64,000 bases of DNA, from assembly GCA_942492935.1 (NCBI GenBank), contig OW818654.1, forward strand, positions 4,154,001-4,218,000, read 5' to 3'. The notes beneath the pieces were generated by a model, which was given only the letters and a program-made list of their open reading frames with translations, did not search any database and was not told the origin of the DNA. This DNA comes from JANJUO01 sp942492935 (GTDB lineage Bacteria; Bacteroidota; Ignavibacteria; Kapaibacteriales; UBA2268). Positions 30,078 through 39,351 of the stretch are shown piece after piece (the first letter of the stretch is position 1; every line of letters begins with the position of its first letter). A program made the translations under genes and the position numbers.

Positions 30078-31388
30078 CTACTCTGTTACTATAAATTTTG
30101 AAGAATACTTTTTACTACCATCAGTCAAATTAATTAAATAAGTACCTAGTGGTAATACTATTGGAAATCTAATTTCAGTTCCATTTGGTACAGCATTAAG
30201 TTGCCTTATTAGTTTACCACTGATATCGAATATATCGATATTAACTGAATTATTTGATGAATTTATACCACTTATTAATAGGTTTCCATTTTGATATTCT
30301 GTTTTCATTTCTGTATTTAATGGGGTTTCTGCATCATTTGATAATGCTACTTTTAAATCTACAGCTACAAGCGGACCATAAACACTATTATGCTTAGTGC
30401 TAACAAATAGAACATCTTTTGACTTATTAATGTTAATAGTGTGAGAATAAGTAGGGAAATCAATAATTTTTTTTACTAAATTGTCTAATATATTTGCAAG
30501 AACAGTTTTCTTTGATGTAAGAATTATATTGTCGTTAGTTAAAAAAGCAAATGTAGATATGACAGATGTATTATCATTGACATCATTAAGAAATTGTTGA
30601 TTAAATACCTTAAATTTATCAAATGTTGAAGTATTATAAATTGCTAATTCGCGAGTATAATGAAAGGCGACGTTCATATTATCCTGTGAAAACTGAATTT
30701 TCCATATAGAATAATGTTTATCATCAAATCTCTCCAACTCCTTTATCAACTTCAAAGTTTGAGCGTCCCAGAGTTTTAATGTTGTATTGAACTTTCCACC
30801 TAAATTTTCTTTCACTCCAGCAGTCGCAAAATATTTTCCATCTGGGGAGAATGCGATATTTCTTATTGCTTCTTCGGTTTTTATGTTTACTTTGTTCTTA
30901 GTATCAATATCATAAATGATTATTGATGAATTATTGCCAACAGTACCGCCACTCACGTTTGCTATTTTATGTTGGTTTGGTAAAAAGGTTACAAAATTTC
31001 CGCTATTAATCTCAAGTTTTTCCAGTGTATTTTTTTGCAAATCATATAGATTAACACCTGGGGTTACAATATATCTGCCATCATAAGATATATCCATTTG
31101 TTCAAAATTTGAAATATGTTGTGTATTTGGTAAAACTTTAATAAGTTTGCCATCTTTGCCATCAATTTCAAAAATACCTGTTGCTTTATCATAAATAGAA
31201 GCCAAACCATAAGCAATTACATTTCCATTTGGATGAACAACAAATCCACCTATTTTATATAATTCCTTATTTACCCATAATATTCTTGGGTCTGGTTCCT
31301 CTGCCCATCCCACAAAATAATTAGACAAAAGCAGTACCAAAGCTGCAAGTGATAAGAGCCAAGCTCTTGTTTTTTGTTTGCGTAACAT
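30078..31388 (-). CDS. WD40-like beta-propeller protein with T9SS sorting domain
   Basis: A 436-aa exported protein. A signal peptide (RAWLLSLAALVLLLSNYFVG) is followed by propeller blades with patterns such as IRNIAFSPDGKYFATAG, TLKLWDAQTLKLI and IWKIQFSQDNMNVAFHY, as in WD40/quinoprotein-like propellers. The C-terminal 80 residues (NSSNNSVNIDIFDISGKLI, LPLGTYLINLTDGSKKYSSKF) resemble the T9SS type A sorting domain. Likely a surface binding protein; ligand unknown. It is flanked on both sides by repeat clusters. Confidence 0.82.
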   Translation of the reverse strand: MLRKQKTRAWLLSLAALVLLLSNYFVGWAEEPDPRILWVNKELYKIGGFVVHPNGNVIAYGLASIYDKATGIFEIDGKDGKLIKVLPNTQHISNFEQMDISYDGRYIVTPGVNLYDLQKNTLEKLEINSGNFVTFLPNQHKIANVSGGTVGNNSSIIIYDIDTKNKVNIKTEEAIRNIAFSPDGKYFATAGVKENLGGKFNTTLKLWDAQTLKLIKELERFDDKHYSIWKIQFSQDNMNVAFHYTRELAIYNTSTFDKFKVFNQQFLNDVNDNTSVISTFAFLTNDNIILTSKKTVLANILDNLVKKIIDFPTYSHTININKSKDVLFVSTKHNSVYGPLVAVDLKVALSNDAETPLNTEMKTEYQNGNLLISGINSSNNSVNIDIFDISGKLIRQLNAVPNGTEIRFPIVLPLGTYLINLTDGSKKYSSKFIVTE

Positions 31389-31500
31389 ATCTCAATTCTC
31401 AAATACTTTTTCCAAAATTGCAATTCCCCACATATATAATGACACATAAAAGTGCTTTTCGTTTCAGAGAAATGAAAAATAATTGGAAATTGCAATTTCC

Positions 31501-32075
31501 ACTTTATCATTCTGAACTTGTTTCAGAATCTATCTACGATTTATGTCATTTTCGAAACAAGATGTCCTACACTTTGAAAGTGTTGGACATCTGCATATTA
31601 GATTCCGCATCAATTGCGGAATGACACGGAAAACAAATTGTCATTCCGAACTTGTTTCAGAATCCATCTACGATTTATGGCATTTTTGAAGCAAGATGTC
31701 CAACACTTTCAAAGTGTTGGACATCTGCATATTAGATTCCACATCAATTACGGAATCACACGGAAAACAAATTGTCAATCTGAACTCGTTTCAGAATCTA
31801 TCTACGATTTATGTCATTTTCGAAACAAGATGTCCAACACTTTGAAAGTGTTGGACATCTGCAAATATTAGATTCCGCATCAAGTGCGGAATGACACGGA
31901 AAACAAATTGTCATTCTGAACTCGTTTCAGAATCCATCTACGATTTATGTCATTTTCGAAACAAGATGTCCAACACTTTGAAAGTGTTGGACATCTGCAT
32001 ATATTAGATTCCGCATCAATTGCGGAATGACACGAAAAACAAATTGTCATTCTGAACTTGTTTCAGAATCTATTT
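31501..32075. repeat. Tandem array of ~134-bp units with internal palindromes
   Basis: Four consecutive units spaced 134, 134 and 136 bases (landmark CTACGATTTATG at 31534, 31668, 31802, 31938) plus partial ends. Each unit contains GTTTCAGAATC, the 31-base palindrome centred on CCAACACTTT/AAAGTGTTGG, and the palindrome ATTCCGCATCAA-TGCGGAAT. Copies differ by scattered substitutions, several of which fall in the palindrome arms. Single units occur elsewhere in the window, so the array seems to be a local expansion of a dispersed repeat. The gap from 32076 to 32251 has no gene. Confidence 0.9.
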
Positions 32076-32251
32076 TCTTCAGCAGCGTAGCTGCGACATC
32101 ATAATAGAAATGAATTTTTTAAACAGCGTTGGTTCAACTTAGATAGAGTGTTAAAAGCACTGGATTTCTCGATTTGTTCGAAATGAAGGATTCAAGTATG
32201 GAACCTTAACTGAATTCATCTTGACACTTTTTAGATTTATCAACCCACAGA

Positions 32252-33574
32252 TTAATCCGTAGGTTGATTGTTAAGAACTTGCTTACCGTATAAGTCATAG
32301 GCTTCAGCTTTTGTAATTTTAACTTTGATGAAATCACCTTGCTGCAATTTTAAATTTGATTTTACTAAAACAGCATTGTCTATTTCAGGAGCATCTCCTT
32401 CAGTTCTGGTATAATAATACCCTTCAGAAAATTCATCAACTATTACTTCAAGTTCCTTATTCAATTGTTTAAGATTTTTGCGTAAAGAAATATCCTGCTG
32501 TGCAAGCATAATTTCACCTCTTCTTTGCTCTTTGACTTCTTCAGGGATTGGGTCGCCAAGTTCAAAAGCTCTTGTACCTTCTTCTTGTGAATAGGTAAAG
32601 ACTCCAACTCTGTCTAATTCCACTTCTTTAATAAAATCAAGCAATTCAAGAAAATCTTGTTCTGTTTCTTCTGGATAACCAACAATAAATGTAGAACGGA
32701 ATGTAACATTAGGAATTGCTTTTCGGATATTTTCAATTAGTTTATATGTTTGTGCTTTTGTAATACCCCTTCTCATCGATTTTAATAATTTGTCCGAAAT
32801 ATGTTGGAGTGGCATATCAATATAATTACAGATATTTGGTCTATCTCTAATAACATCAAGTACTTCCATTGGGAATTGTGACGGATAAACATACATCAAT
32901 CTAATTCTACGCAGCAACTCAATGTCAGCCAAATCATTCATTAAATTGGCGAGTTCATTTTTGCCGTATAAATCTTTGCCGTAATAGCTTGAATCTTGTG
33001 AAATAAGAACAAGTTCTTTAATTCCAGCATTTGCAATCTTTTTGGCACTATTGACTAATTCTTCTTTTGGCAGGGATAAATGCTTTCCTCTAATAAGTGG
33101 AATAGCACAAAATGAACAGGTTCTGTTGCAACCTTCTGCTAATTTTAAATATGCATAGTGCTTTGGTGTAAGTAAATGTCTTTCACCTGCAAGTTCATAT
33201 TTTAAATTAGGTTCTCCGAGAGAATTTAAGATTTCATCAGTTGCATTTAAACCAAAGAAATTATCTACTTCATGAATTTGAGATTCAAGTTCGGATTTGT
33301 ATCTTTCAGCAAGACAACCCATAACAATCAGTTTTTTGATTTTTCCTTTTTTTCTCAATTCAGCAGCTTGAAGTATATAATTTACATTTTCATCTTTCGC
33401 AGATTTTATAAAGCCGCAAGTATTGATAATCAATGCATCAGTTTCTTTCAAATCTTCAGTATAAGAAAAACCGTTTGCTTCAATTTTACCGATAAGATTT
33501 TCTGAATCAACAACATTCTTACTACAACCAAGAGTATGTACTGCGAATGTTTTTATATTTTGGATGTTTTTCAT
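32252..33574 (-). CDS. rimO: Ribosomal protein S12 methylthiotransferase RimO
   Basis: A 440-aa radical-SAM enzyme that methylthiolates an Asp of ribosomal protein S12. The N-terminal UPF0004 domain has cysteines at 17 (LGCSKN), 53 (NTCGF) and 87 (MGCLAE) for one Fe-S cluster. The radical-SAM cluster motif is EGCNRTCSFCAIP, cysteines 149, 153 and 156. RGKHLS after it and LGCSKNVVDSE at the start distinguish RimO from the tRNA enzyme MiaB. A C-terminal TRAM domain ends the protein. The gene is 28 bases downstream of a DMT transporter gene, with queA next, so a three-gene operon is likely. Confidence 0.95.
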   Translation of the reverse strand: MKNIQNIKTFAVHTLGCSKNVVDSENLIGKIEANGFSYTEDLKETDALIINTCGFIKSAKDENVNYILQAAELRKKGKIKKLIVMGCLAERYKSELESQIHEVDNFFGLNATDEILNSLGEPNLKYELAGERHLLTPKHYAYLKLAEGCNRTCSFCAIPLIRGKHLSLPKEELVNSAKKIANAGIKELVLISQDSSYYGKDLYGKNELANLMNDLADIELLRRIRLMYVYPSQFPMEVLDVIRDRPNICNYIDMPLQHISDKLLKSMRRGITKAQTYKLIENIRKAIPNVTFRSTFIVGYPEETEQDFLELLDFIKEVELDRVGVFTYSQEEGTRAFELGDPIPEEVKEQRRGEIMLAQQDISLRKNLKQLNKELEVIVDEFSEGYYYTRTEGDAPEIDNAVLVKSNLKLQQGDFIKVKITKAEAYDLYGKQVLNNQPTD

Positions 33575-33602
33575 AAATTTTCAAATAATAATAATTAATA
33601 AC

Positions 33603-34490
33603 TTAAATCAAAAATAAAATTGATACACCGCCAACTGCAATAAATGCACCAATAATTGATTTGTAAGACAATTTTTCTTTATAAACATAGTAATTCAAGG
33701 GCAACATCAATATAGGTACAGTAGAAAGCAAGGTAGAAGCTATACCAATATTAGTGTGAGTAATTGCAATAAAACTTAATGTAATACCAAGATATGGTCC
33801 AATCACCGAACCTATTGAAATTAATTTAAATGCTTTTCTATCATTATAATATAATTTGAATGGATTTTTGTATTGTCTGAAAATTATAGCAACAGGCATC
33901 ATAATAACAACCGATGTACCAATTCTAATTACTGTTGCTACGAGAGAATTAATATCCCCATCAACGAATGCTAATTTTGCAAAAATCAAACCGCCTGCTT
34001 GACCAATAGCTGATAAGAATGCAAGTATTAACCCCTTTTTTGTAATTGAATATCTATTACTTTCCCCTGACGACTTTTCAAGAACAACGAGTGAAATACC
34101 AGCAAGTGTAATTATAATACCCAATACACCCCAAATTGATAATGTTTCCTCAAATACCAAATATGCCAGAATTGCCGAAACAGCTGGATTGCTCGAATAA
34201 ACAAGAACTGAAAGCCGTGGTCCCATTTCTTTGAATGCTTTAAACAAAAATGAATCACCAAGAATTAATCCTATAATACCGCTTATTGTTAAATAAAAAA
34301 CTTGTATAAAAGAAACATTTACATTTATTTGGAAAATTAATATTGTAATTATTAATAAAATTGTAGCAAATGCCATGCGGTCAGTATTCAATTGAATGAT
34401 TCCCATTCGAACAGTTGCAGCAGTAAAAACATAAGATGTAAACGCCCAAAGTAAGGCAGTGGTTAGAGCGGAAAATTCACCAATTAACAT
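33603..34490 (-). CDS. DMT-superfamily (EamA) transporter
   Basis: A 295-aa protein with about ten transmembrane helices in two EamA repeats. Typical segments are ALTTALLWAFTSYVFTAA, LVYSSNPAVSAILAYLVFEE and IASTLLSTVPILMLPLNYYVYKEKLS; the acidic residue after each repeat's helix 4 is conserved in the family. It probably exports or imports a small metabolite. It lies between queA and rimO on the same strand. Confidence 0.88.
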   Translation of the reverse strand: MLIGEFSALTTALLWAFTSYVFTAATVRMGIIQLNTDRMAFATILLIITILIFQINVNVSFIQVFYLTISGIIGLILGDSFLFKAFKEMGPRLSVLVYSSNPAVSAILAYLVFEETLSIWGVLGIIITLAGISLVVLEKSSGESNRYSITKKGLILAFLSAIGQAGGLIFAKLAFVDGDINSLVATVIRIGTSVVIMMPVAIIFRQYKNPFKLYYNDRKAFKLISIGSVIGPYLGITLSFIAITHTNIGIASTLLSTVPILMLPLNYYVYKEKLSYKSIIGAFIAVGGVSILFLI

Positions 34491-34537
34491 TCAATTTCCA
34501 AAATTTACTTTTCAAATAAAACAAGATGCAAAATTAA

Positions 34538-35758
34538 CTATTTTTTACGAATTAATAATGAAGAGTCGCCGTAACTTAAAAATCTGTAATTATTATCTAA
34601 CGCTGATTTATATGATTTCTCATAATAATCCTTTCCAATAAATGCCGCAACAAGTAACAATAAAGTGCTTTTGGGTAGATGAAAATTTGTAATAAGTGAA
34701 TCAGCAATTTGAAATTTAAAACCCGGAACAATAAAAAGTTGAGTTTTGCCATTTATCTGTTTCAAATTGTGGCTATGCATTTCATTTAACAAATGCTGAA
34801 TTGCAATCTCTGGACTTGGTATATTTTCTTCATTATCAAGAAGATAAGCATCTTCTTGATTTACAAATAAATCCTTCAAAGTGATTTTTTCTTGTAATAG
34901 TTTTGCACCTAAAATATATAAAGATTCAATTGTTCTAATTGAAGTTGTACCTGTAGCGATAATATTTTTCTTATTTTTCAATGCAGAATAAATGCTTTCA
35001 ATAGTGGTTTTATCAATAAAAAACTGTTCAAAGTGCATCGTATGTTGATTTACAGAGTCAGTTTCAATTGGTAGAAATGTACCGGGACCGACGTGTAAAA
35101 CAACTTCCGCAATTTCTACTGATTTGCTCTTTATTTGTTCCATAACATTATCAGAAAAATGTAAACCAGCTGTAGGTGCAGCTACAGAGCCATCACTCTT
35201 GGCATAAACTGTCTGATAGCGTTCATTATCAAATTCTGTAGCTTCTCTTTTTATGTAAGGAGGTAATGGTATTCTACCAAATAAATTGAGAATTTCAGCA
35301 AAAGTACGATTATCCCATTCAAATTCTACAAGTGCAATATTATCATTTTTTTCAAGAATTTTACAATTCAACAATTGGTTTTCAGATTTCAAAATATCAC
35401 CCGAATGAATTTTCCTTCCACCGATAATACAATTCCATCTACAGGTTTGCCTGCTGTTCATCACTACTTGTGGGTCAAAAGACGGAGATACAGGTTCGAT
35501 ACACAGAATCTCAGCTTTACCACCAGTTGATTTTGTTACAGGTATTCTTGCAGCAATTACTTTTGTTGAATTCATAATCAAAAGCGAATTTTCAGGTATA
35601 AATTCTACAATTTGATTGAATTTATAATGTTCAATTGAATCAGTATTTGGATTTACAAAAAGCAATTTACTGTTATCGCGACTCTCAAGAGGAAAATCAG
35701 CAATTCTCTCTTTTGGTAAATCGTAATTAAAGTCATTTAAATCTATTTCAGGTATCAT
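34538..35758 (-). CDS. queA: QueA, tRNA ribosyltransferase-isomerase
   Basis: A 406-aa enzyme that transfers the ribosyl group of S-adenosylmethionine to 7-aminomethyl-deazaguanine in tRNA to form epoxyqueuosine. Recognisable blocks are FNYDLPKERIADFPLESRDNS at the start, the long APTAGLHFSDNVMEQI block, LHVGPGTFLPIETD and NFHLPKSTLLLLVAAFIG. It is longer than typical (about 340-350) because of an insertion after residue 75 (EILCIEPVSPS...). No other queuosine gene is in the window. Confidence 0.93.
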   Translation of the reverse strand: MIPEIDLNDFNYDLPKERIADFPLESRDNSKLLFVNPNTDSIEHYKFNQIVEFIPENSLLIMNSTKVIAARIPVTKSTGGKAEILCIEPVSPSFDPQVVMNSRQTCRWNCIIGGRKIHSGDILKSENQLLNCKILEKNDNIALVEFEWDNRTFAEILNLFGRIPLPPYIKREATEFDNERYQTVYAKSDGSVAAPTAGLHFSDNVMEQIKSKSVEIAEVVLHVGPGTFLPIETDSVNQHTMHFEQFFIDKTTIESIYSALKNKKNIIATGTTSIRTIESLYILGAKLLQEKITLKDLFVNQEDAYLLDNEENIPSPEIAIQHLLNEMHSHNLKQINGKTQLFIVPGFKFQIADSLITNFHLPKSTLLLLVAAFIGKDYYEKSYKSALDNNYRFLSYGDSSLLIRKK

Positions 35759-35927
35759 TTTTTAATTTTACAATTAATACATTTGAGAATTAATATTGAA
35801 TTAAATAATAATATAAAGACGAGATTTATCTATTGTAAGTGTATAGAAAAATGATTTACTTTCAATGGATTTATGCTTACGTTCAATCCATTAGTCAAGT
35901 TATGTGGTTGAATGAACATAGGAAAGA

Positions 35928-36000
35928 AATTCCACATCAAGTGTGGAATGACAGCCCAAAAATTGTCATACTGAACTTGTTTCAGAATCCATATTTAATT
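35928..36000. repeat. Single fragment of the 134-bp repeat family
   Basis: ATTCCACATCAAGTGTGGAAT palindrome followed by GTCATACTGAACTTGTTTCA matches the unit at 31.5-32.1 kb. A GCTCCTACTGAGC/GAAAACTCCTACGGAG segment follows to about 36125. No gene is seen between 35759 and 36140. Confidence 0.6.
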
Positions 36001-36140
36001 CTGGTAACTAAGCTCCAGCTAAGCTATCAGAAGAATTATTTATCTAAAAAATCCGCTCCTACTGAGCTTAATTATTCAACTTTTATTATACTGCTACAAA
36101 CAGAAAACTCCTACGGAGTTGAAAAGTAAAGAAAAAATCA

Positions 36141-36365
36141 TTCAGCAACGTAGTTGCGATATATTAGTAGAAAGACGAAAATATTAATTCATTCAGCAAC
36201 ATAGTTGCGAAATATTAGCAGAAAGACGAAAATAATAATTCATTCAGCAACGTAGTTGCGAAATATTAGTAGAAAGACGAAATATTAATTCAAATTAGCA
36301 ACGTAGTTGCGATATATTAGTAGAAAGACGAAAATATTAATTCATTCAGCAACGTAGTTGCGACC
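36141..36365. repeat. 51-bp tandem repeat array, five copies
   Basis: The landmark CAGCAACGTAGTTGCGA recurs at 36143, 36194, 36245, about 36296 and 36347, a regular 51-base period. Each unit pairs the palindrome GCAACGTAGTTGC with ATATTAGTAGAAAGACGAAA. Related single palindromes (CAGCAGCGTAGCTGCGA) occur near 32080, so the motif is dispersed. The gap from 36366 to 36524 holds more CTCCGTAGGAG-type palindromes and no gene. Confidence 0.88.
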
Positions 36366-36524
36366 TGTTTGTAGCAATTCAGAACCAAAAACAAATTAAG
36401 CTCCGTAGGAGCGGATTTGATACATTGCAAAGCAACTGGAATCCTAACTTTATTCAGAATGTGGGAAACAAGTATAGAATCTGAAACAAGCTTAGAATGA
36501 CAATTTTACGAATGCCATGATGAA

Positions 36525-37982
36525 TTAATATCCTTTCAATAAACTGCTTTTGCGATTTATTTTGTTTCCAATTGGAATTGTTCCTGAATTTGGCTCAATC
36601 ATTCTGGCAATATAGGAAAATGCGTCTGTTTGGTCTTTGTACCTACCGAATGGAAAGCTAAGTAACTCATCTTCAAAATCTGCTAACCATACTGCATTTT
36701 CTTTGAAATAGACCATTGCAGCTTTCATTCGGTTGGCAATTGCAAGTGAACGAGAAACTTTGTCTGAATCAGGGATTAATTCCATAACAGGCAAACCAAT
36801 TCTTAAAGATTGCTGGATTAATGTAAGCTGATATTGCACTTTTTCGATACCTATTAGTATTGGCTTCCATTTTGCATATACATTTTTTACCATTTCAACG
36901 TGTTCTGCACCTTCGAATCTTTCTCTAATCACATCAAGAATGAAAATTTCTTTAAATGGCGATACTGCAAAAACAATTACAACCGTGTAATCTGATGTTT
37001 GCTTTGAACTAACCGCCAAATCTATGCTTGCATATATGGAACAATCGCCAATTCGGTAAATCTTCTGCTCATTATAATGTTTGAAATTGATGATATTATT
37101 TTCCAAAGAAAAATATCTGAAATCTTTCCTATTGAATATATTGCCTTCCTTTTGAGATGGTCTTTGTTGGTAAAGTGCTGAAAACCAATAAGCACCAATA
37201 GTATTTTTTATTTCAAGCAATTTCGTATAATTAAACCTCTTCTCCCAAAGTGGCTCATTCAATTTTCTGCCAAGCATATCATTTTCTTCTGCAATTGCAG
37301 GAATTATCAATGTTTTCCAGTCAGTTGAAATCTCACTATTTTGCTTACTTAAAATTCTCCCACATAAATCATCTTCATGCCATCTCGTCATAATAATTAT
37401 AACCAAGCCATCGGGTTCTAAACGCGTATATGCCGTAGAAAGAAACCAATCCCAAACTTTATCTCTGATAATTTGGCTATTAGCTTCTGATTGATTTTTC
37501 ACAGGGTCATCTATAATTAATAAATCACAACCTTTCCCAGTAATTGTCCCTCCAGCACCAACTGAAGACATACCGCCATTTCTACCAGCAATCTTAAATT
37601 CAGCTGGAGATTTCAAATTTTTATCTATTTCAATTCCATAGCTACTTCCAATATTTTTTATAATTTCTAAAGTCCGCAAACCCCACAATTTTGCAAATGC
37701 GGCATTATAAGAAGTAAATATTATCTTTTTATCAGGGAAATGACATAAAAACCAAGCTGTAAAATATTTTGAAATTAATTCAGATTTACCGTGTCTTGGA
37801 GGCATATTTACTATTAATCGAGAAAATTTTCCAAATATCATTTTCATAAGAAAACTATCAATCAAGCGGATATGATTTGGTATTTTGAATTTACCTTTTG
37901 TAAAAAATGAAGCAAATTTTGCAGGACTACAGCAAAATGAATTTTCATTGTTATTATTCAGAACATTAAATTCATACATCAT
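36525..37982 (-). CDS. Phage-type terminase large subunit, standing alone
   Basis: A 485-aa protein of usual TerL length. The ATPase has PPRHGKSE (Lys66) as Walker A, IIFTSYN, LLIIDDPVKN (Asp158-Asp159) as Walker B and the coupling motif MTRWHEDDLCGR. The nuclease domain begins YASIDLAVSSKQTSDYTVV, giving the first catalytic Asp, with LIGIEKVQYQ later. TerL cuts and pumps DNA into phage heads. No portal, capsid or small terminase gene is within the window, so it is either a prophage relic or a domesticated copy. All motifs look intact. It is preceded and followed by non-phage genes. Confidence 0.9.
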   Translation of the reverse strand: MMYEFNVLNNNNENSFCCSPAKFASFFTKGKFKIPNHIRLIDSFLMKMIFGKFSRLIVNMPPRHGKSELISKYFTAWFLCHFPDKKIIFTSYNAAFAKLWGLRTLEIIKNIGSSYGIEIDKNLKSPAEFKIAGRNGGMSSVGAGGTITGKGCDLLIIDDPVKNQSEANSQIIRDKVWDWFLSTAYTRLEPDGLVIIIMTRWHEDDLCGRILSKQNSEISTDWKTLIIPAIAEENDMLGRKLNEPLWEKRFNYTKLLEIKNTIGAYWFSALYQQRPSQKEGNIFNRKDFRYFSLENNIINFKHYNEQKIYRIGDCSIYASIDLAVSSKQTSDYTVVIVFAVSPFKEIFILDVIRERFEGAEHVEMVKNVYAKWKPILIGIEKVQYQLTLIQQSLRIGLPVMELIPDSDKVSRSLAIANRMKAAMVYFKENAVWLADFEDELLSFPFGRYKDQTDAFSYIARMIEPNSGTIPIGNKINRKSSLLKGY

Positions 37983-38128
37983 AATTGAAGTACACTTTTT
38001 TTAAAAATGCAATATTATTCAAAAATAATCAAAATTAAATTCAATAATTGAAAATATATTTTTGCACTATTAAAAAATATTGTTAATTTTGTAGTTCTTT
38101 AAATGAAAATTAATGTATAGGTTAAAAA

Positions 38129-38542
38129 ATGTTTACTTTGATGATAATAATTTTGTTGTTGCTTTCGGTAGCGTTGATTGGTATTGTGTTATTACAACCT
38201 GGCAAAGGCGATATGATTGCAGGAATGAGTGGTTTAGGTGGTGCTTTTACAAATATACTCGGTTCGAGAAGAGCTGCAGATATGTTGTCTAAAATCACTA
38301 TCGGACTTGCTGCCGCAATAATGATATTATCTTTGGTTACAAATAAATTCTTTTTAAATAATGATGCTGTTACTGGACCTCGCCCAATGATTGAAGGTGA
38401 AAGAGTTCCATCATCAACTCCTCAAACACCTTTCCAAGCTCCTGCACAAGCTCAACCTGCACAAGAGCAAAAGCAAGCTGCACCAGCAACTGAACCAACA
38501 GCTGCACCAGCTGAAGAAAAGAAAGCTGAAGAAAAGAAATAA
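38129..38542 (+). CDS. secG: Preprotein translocase subunit SecG
   Basis: A 137-aa protein with two transmembrane helices (about 3-20 and 54-70) and the family loop LLQPGKGDMIAGMSGLGG, followed by GSRRAADMLSKIT. SecG helps the SecYEG channel export proteins. After residue 90 there is an unusual Ala/Pro/Gln/Glu-rich tail of about 45 residues, ending in EEKKAEEKK. A terminator lies downstream. Confidence 0.93.
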   Translation: MFTLMIIILLLLSVALIGIVLLQPGKGDMIAGMSGLGGAFTNILGSRRAADMLSKITIGLAAAIMILSLVTNKFFLNNDAVTGPRPMIEGERVPSSTPQTPFQAPAQAQPAQEQKQAAPATEPTAAPAEEKKAEEKK

Positions 38543-38569
38543 TTAACCCATAAGATGTAAATTTCAAAA

Positions 38570-38606
38570 CCCTTTCAAGTGATTTTCATTTGAAAGGGCT
38601 TTTTTT
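38570..38606 (+). terminator. Rho-independent terminator after secG
   Basis: CCCTTTCAA / TTGAAAGGG forms a 9-bp stem with an 11-nt loop, followed by C and eight T residues. It lies 28 bases after the secG stop. Confidence 0.9.
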
Positions 38607-38680
38607 GTTGGTATATGTAAATCGTAATCCCAGAAAAAATTAATTTTATATTCCCCAGCTCTTGTGGCTGGGAGAAATAT

Positions 38681-38983
38681 TTAGTTTACAATTATACCAT
38701 TTGAATAAATTTCATTTGAAAATCCAGAATTGTCATTTTGCAAATCTATTAATATTGGTTCTATTCTATAATCAATCTGCCTTCTTAATTTCCATAACAA
38801 AGGTACAATTTTAAAATATTCATAATCAGAATTCTTGATAACTATTGCTACATCTATATCACTATCTTCGGTTGCAGTTTGATTTGCATAAGAACCAAAA
38901 AGAATGATTTCAGAAAAATCAAAATGTTTCATCACTAATTCTTTATATTGTCTTACTATATCAATAATTTGTTCTTTATCCAT
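38681..38983 (-). CDS. MNT-type nucleotidyltransferase (antitoxin of a HEPN/MNT pair)
   Basis: A 100-aa minimal nucleotidyltransferase. The core ILFGSYANQTATEDSDIDVAIV has the GS motif and the DxD metal ligands (residues 40 and 42 region), as in MntA proteins that add AMP to a HEPN toxin and silence it. Its start overlaps the end of the upstream HEPN reading frame by about 31 bases, the standard hepT-mntA layout. The HEPN partner is interrupted here, so this enzyme may have lost its target. Confidence 0.85.
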   Translation of the reverse strand: MDKEQIIDIVRQYKELVMKHFDFSEIILFGSYANQTATEDSDIDVAIVIKNSDYEYFKIVPLLWKLRRQIDYRIEPILIDLQNDNSGFSNEIYSNGIIVN

Positions 38984-39351
38984 TGATGTAATTCTTTTGT
39001 TAATTTTAAAATATTATTGGACTTCTCAAAATCTAATTCTTTCATCAATTTATCTTTATATGTTGGACATCTTGCTTCAATATTTAACGGCTCTAATTCA
39101 TCAAGAAAATCCAAGTTTGATTCTGATAATTCATTAAGTAAGTCAACTTTTTTCGCTAAAGAACTTAAACTATGAGTATATGGTGCGTTCTCTGTGAATT
39201 TGAAACAATAATAGGATTATAAAATTTTTTCAATTGATTGATGACACATAAATGCAACATCCAAAAACCTATTGGTTTGCAACATTGCTCCAGCTGTTTC
39301 CAAATCGTATTCTGATAGTTCAAGCCAATAATCTACAAGTTTTTTGTTCAT
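38953..39351 (-). pseudogene. HEPN-domain toxin gene with in-frame stop
   Basis: From the ATG at 39351 the frame reads MNKKLVDYWLELSEYDLET, then CHQSIEKIL, then TAA at 39219-39217, and continues in the same frame with SYYCFKFTENAPYTHSLSSL through to QWIKNKLLIL and a stop at 38955-38953. The residues on both sides of the stop align as one HEPN protein of about 132 aa (family pattern CHQ..EK.LK.YY). A single A-to-T change of an AAA codon would explain it. Either the gene is dead or two fragments are made. In live systems HEPN cleaves RNA and is neutralised by the adjacent MNT protein. Confidence 0.78.

Noticed and set aside
31501..32075. CRISPR array
   Set aside because: Units are about 134 bp and continuous repeats with palindromes, with no short unique spacers and no cas gene anywhere in the window. 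The same holds for the 51-bp array at 36.1 kb.
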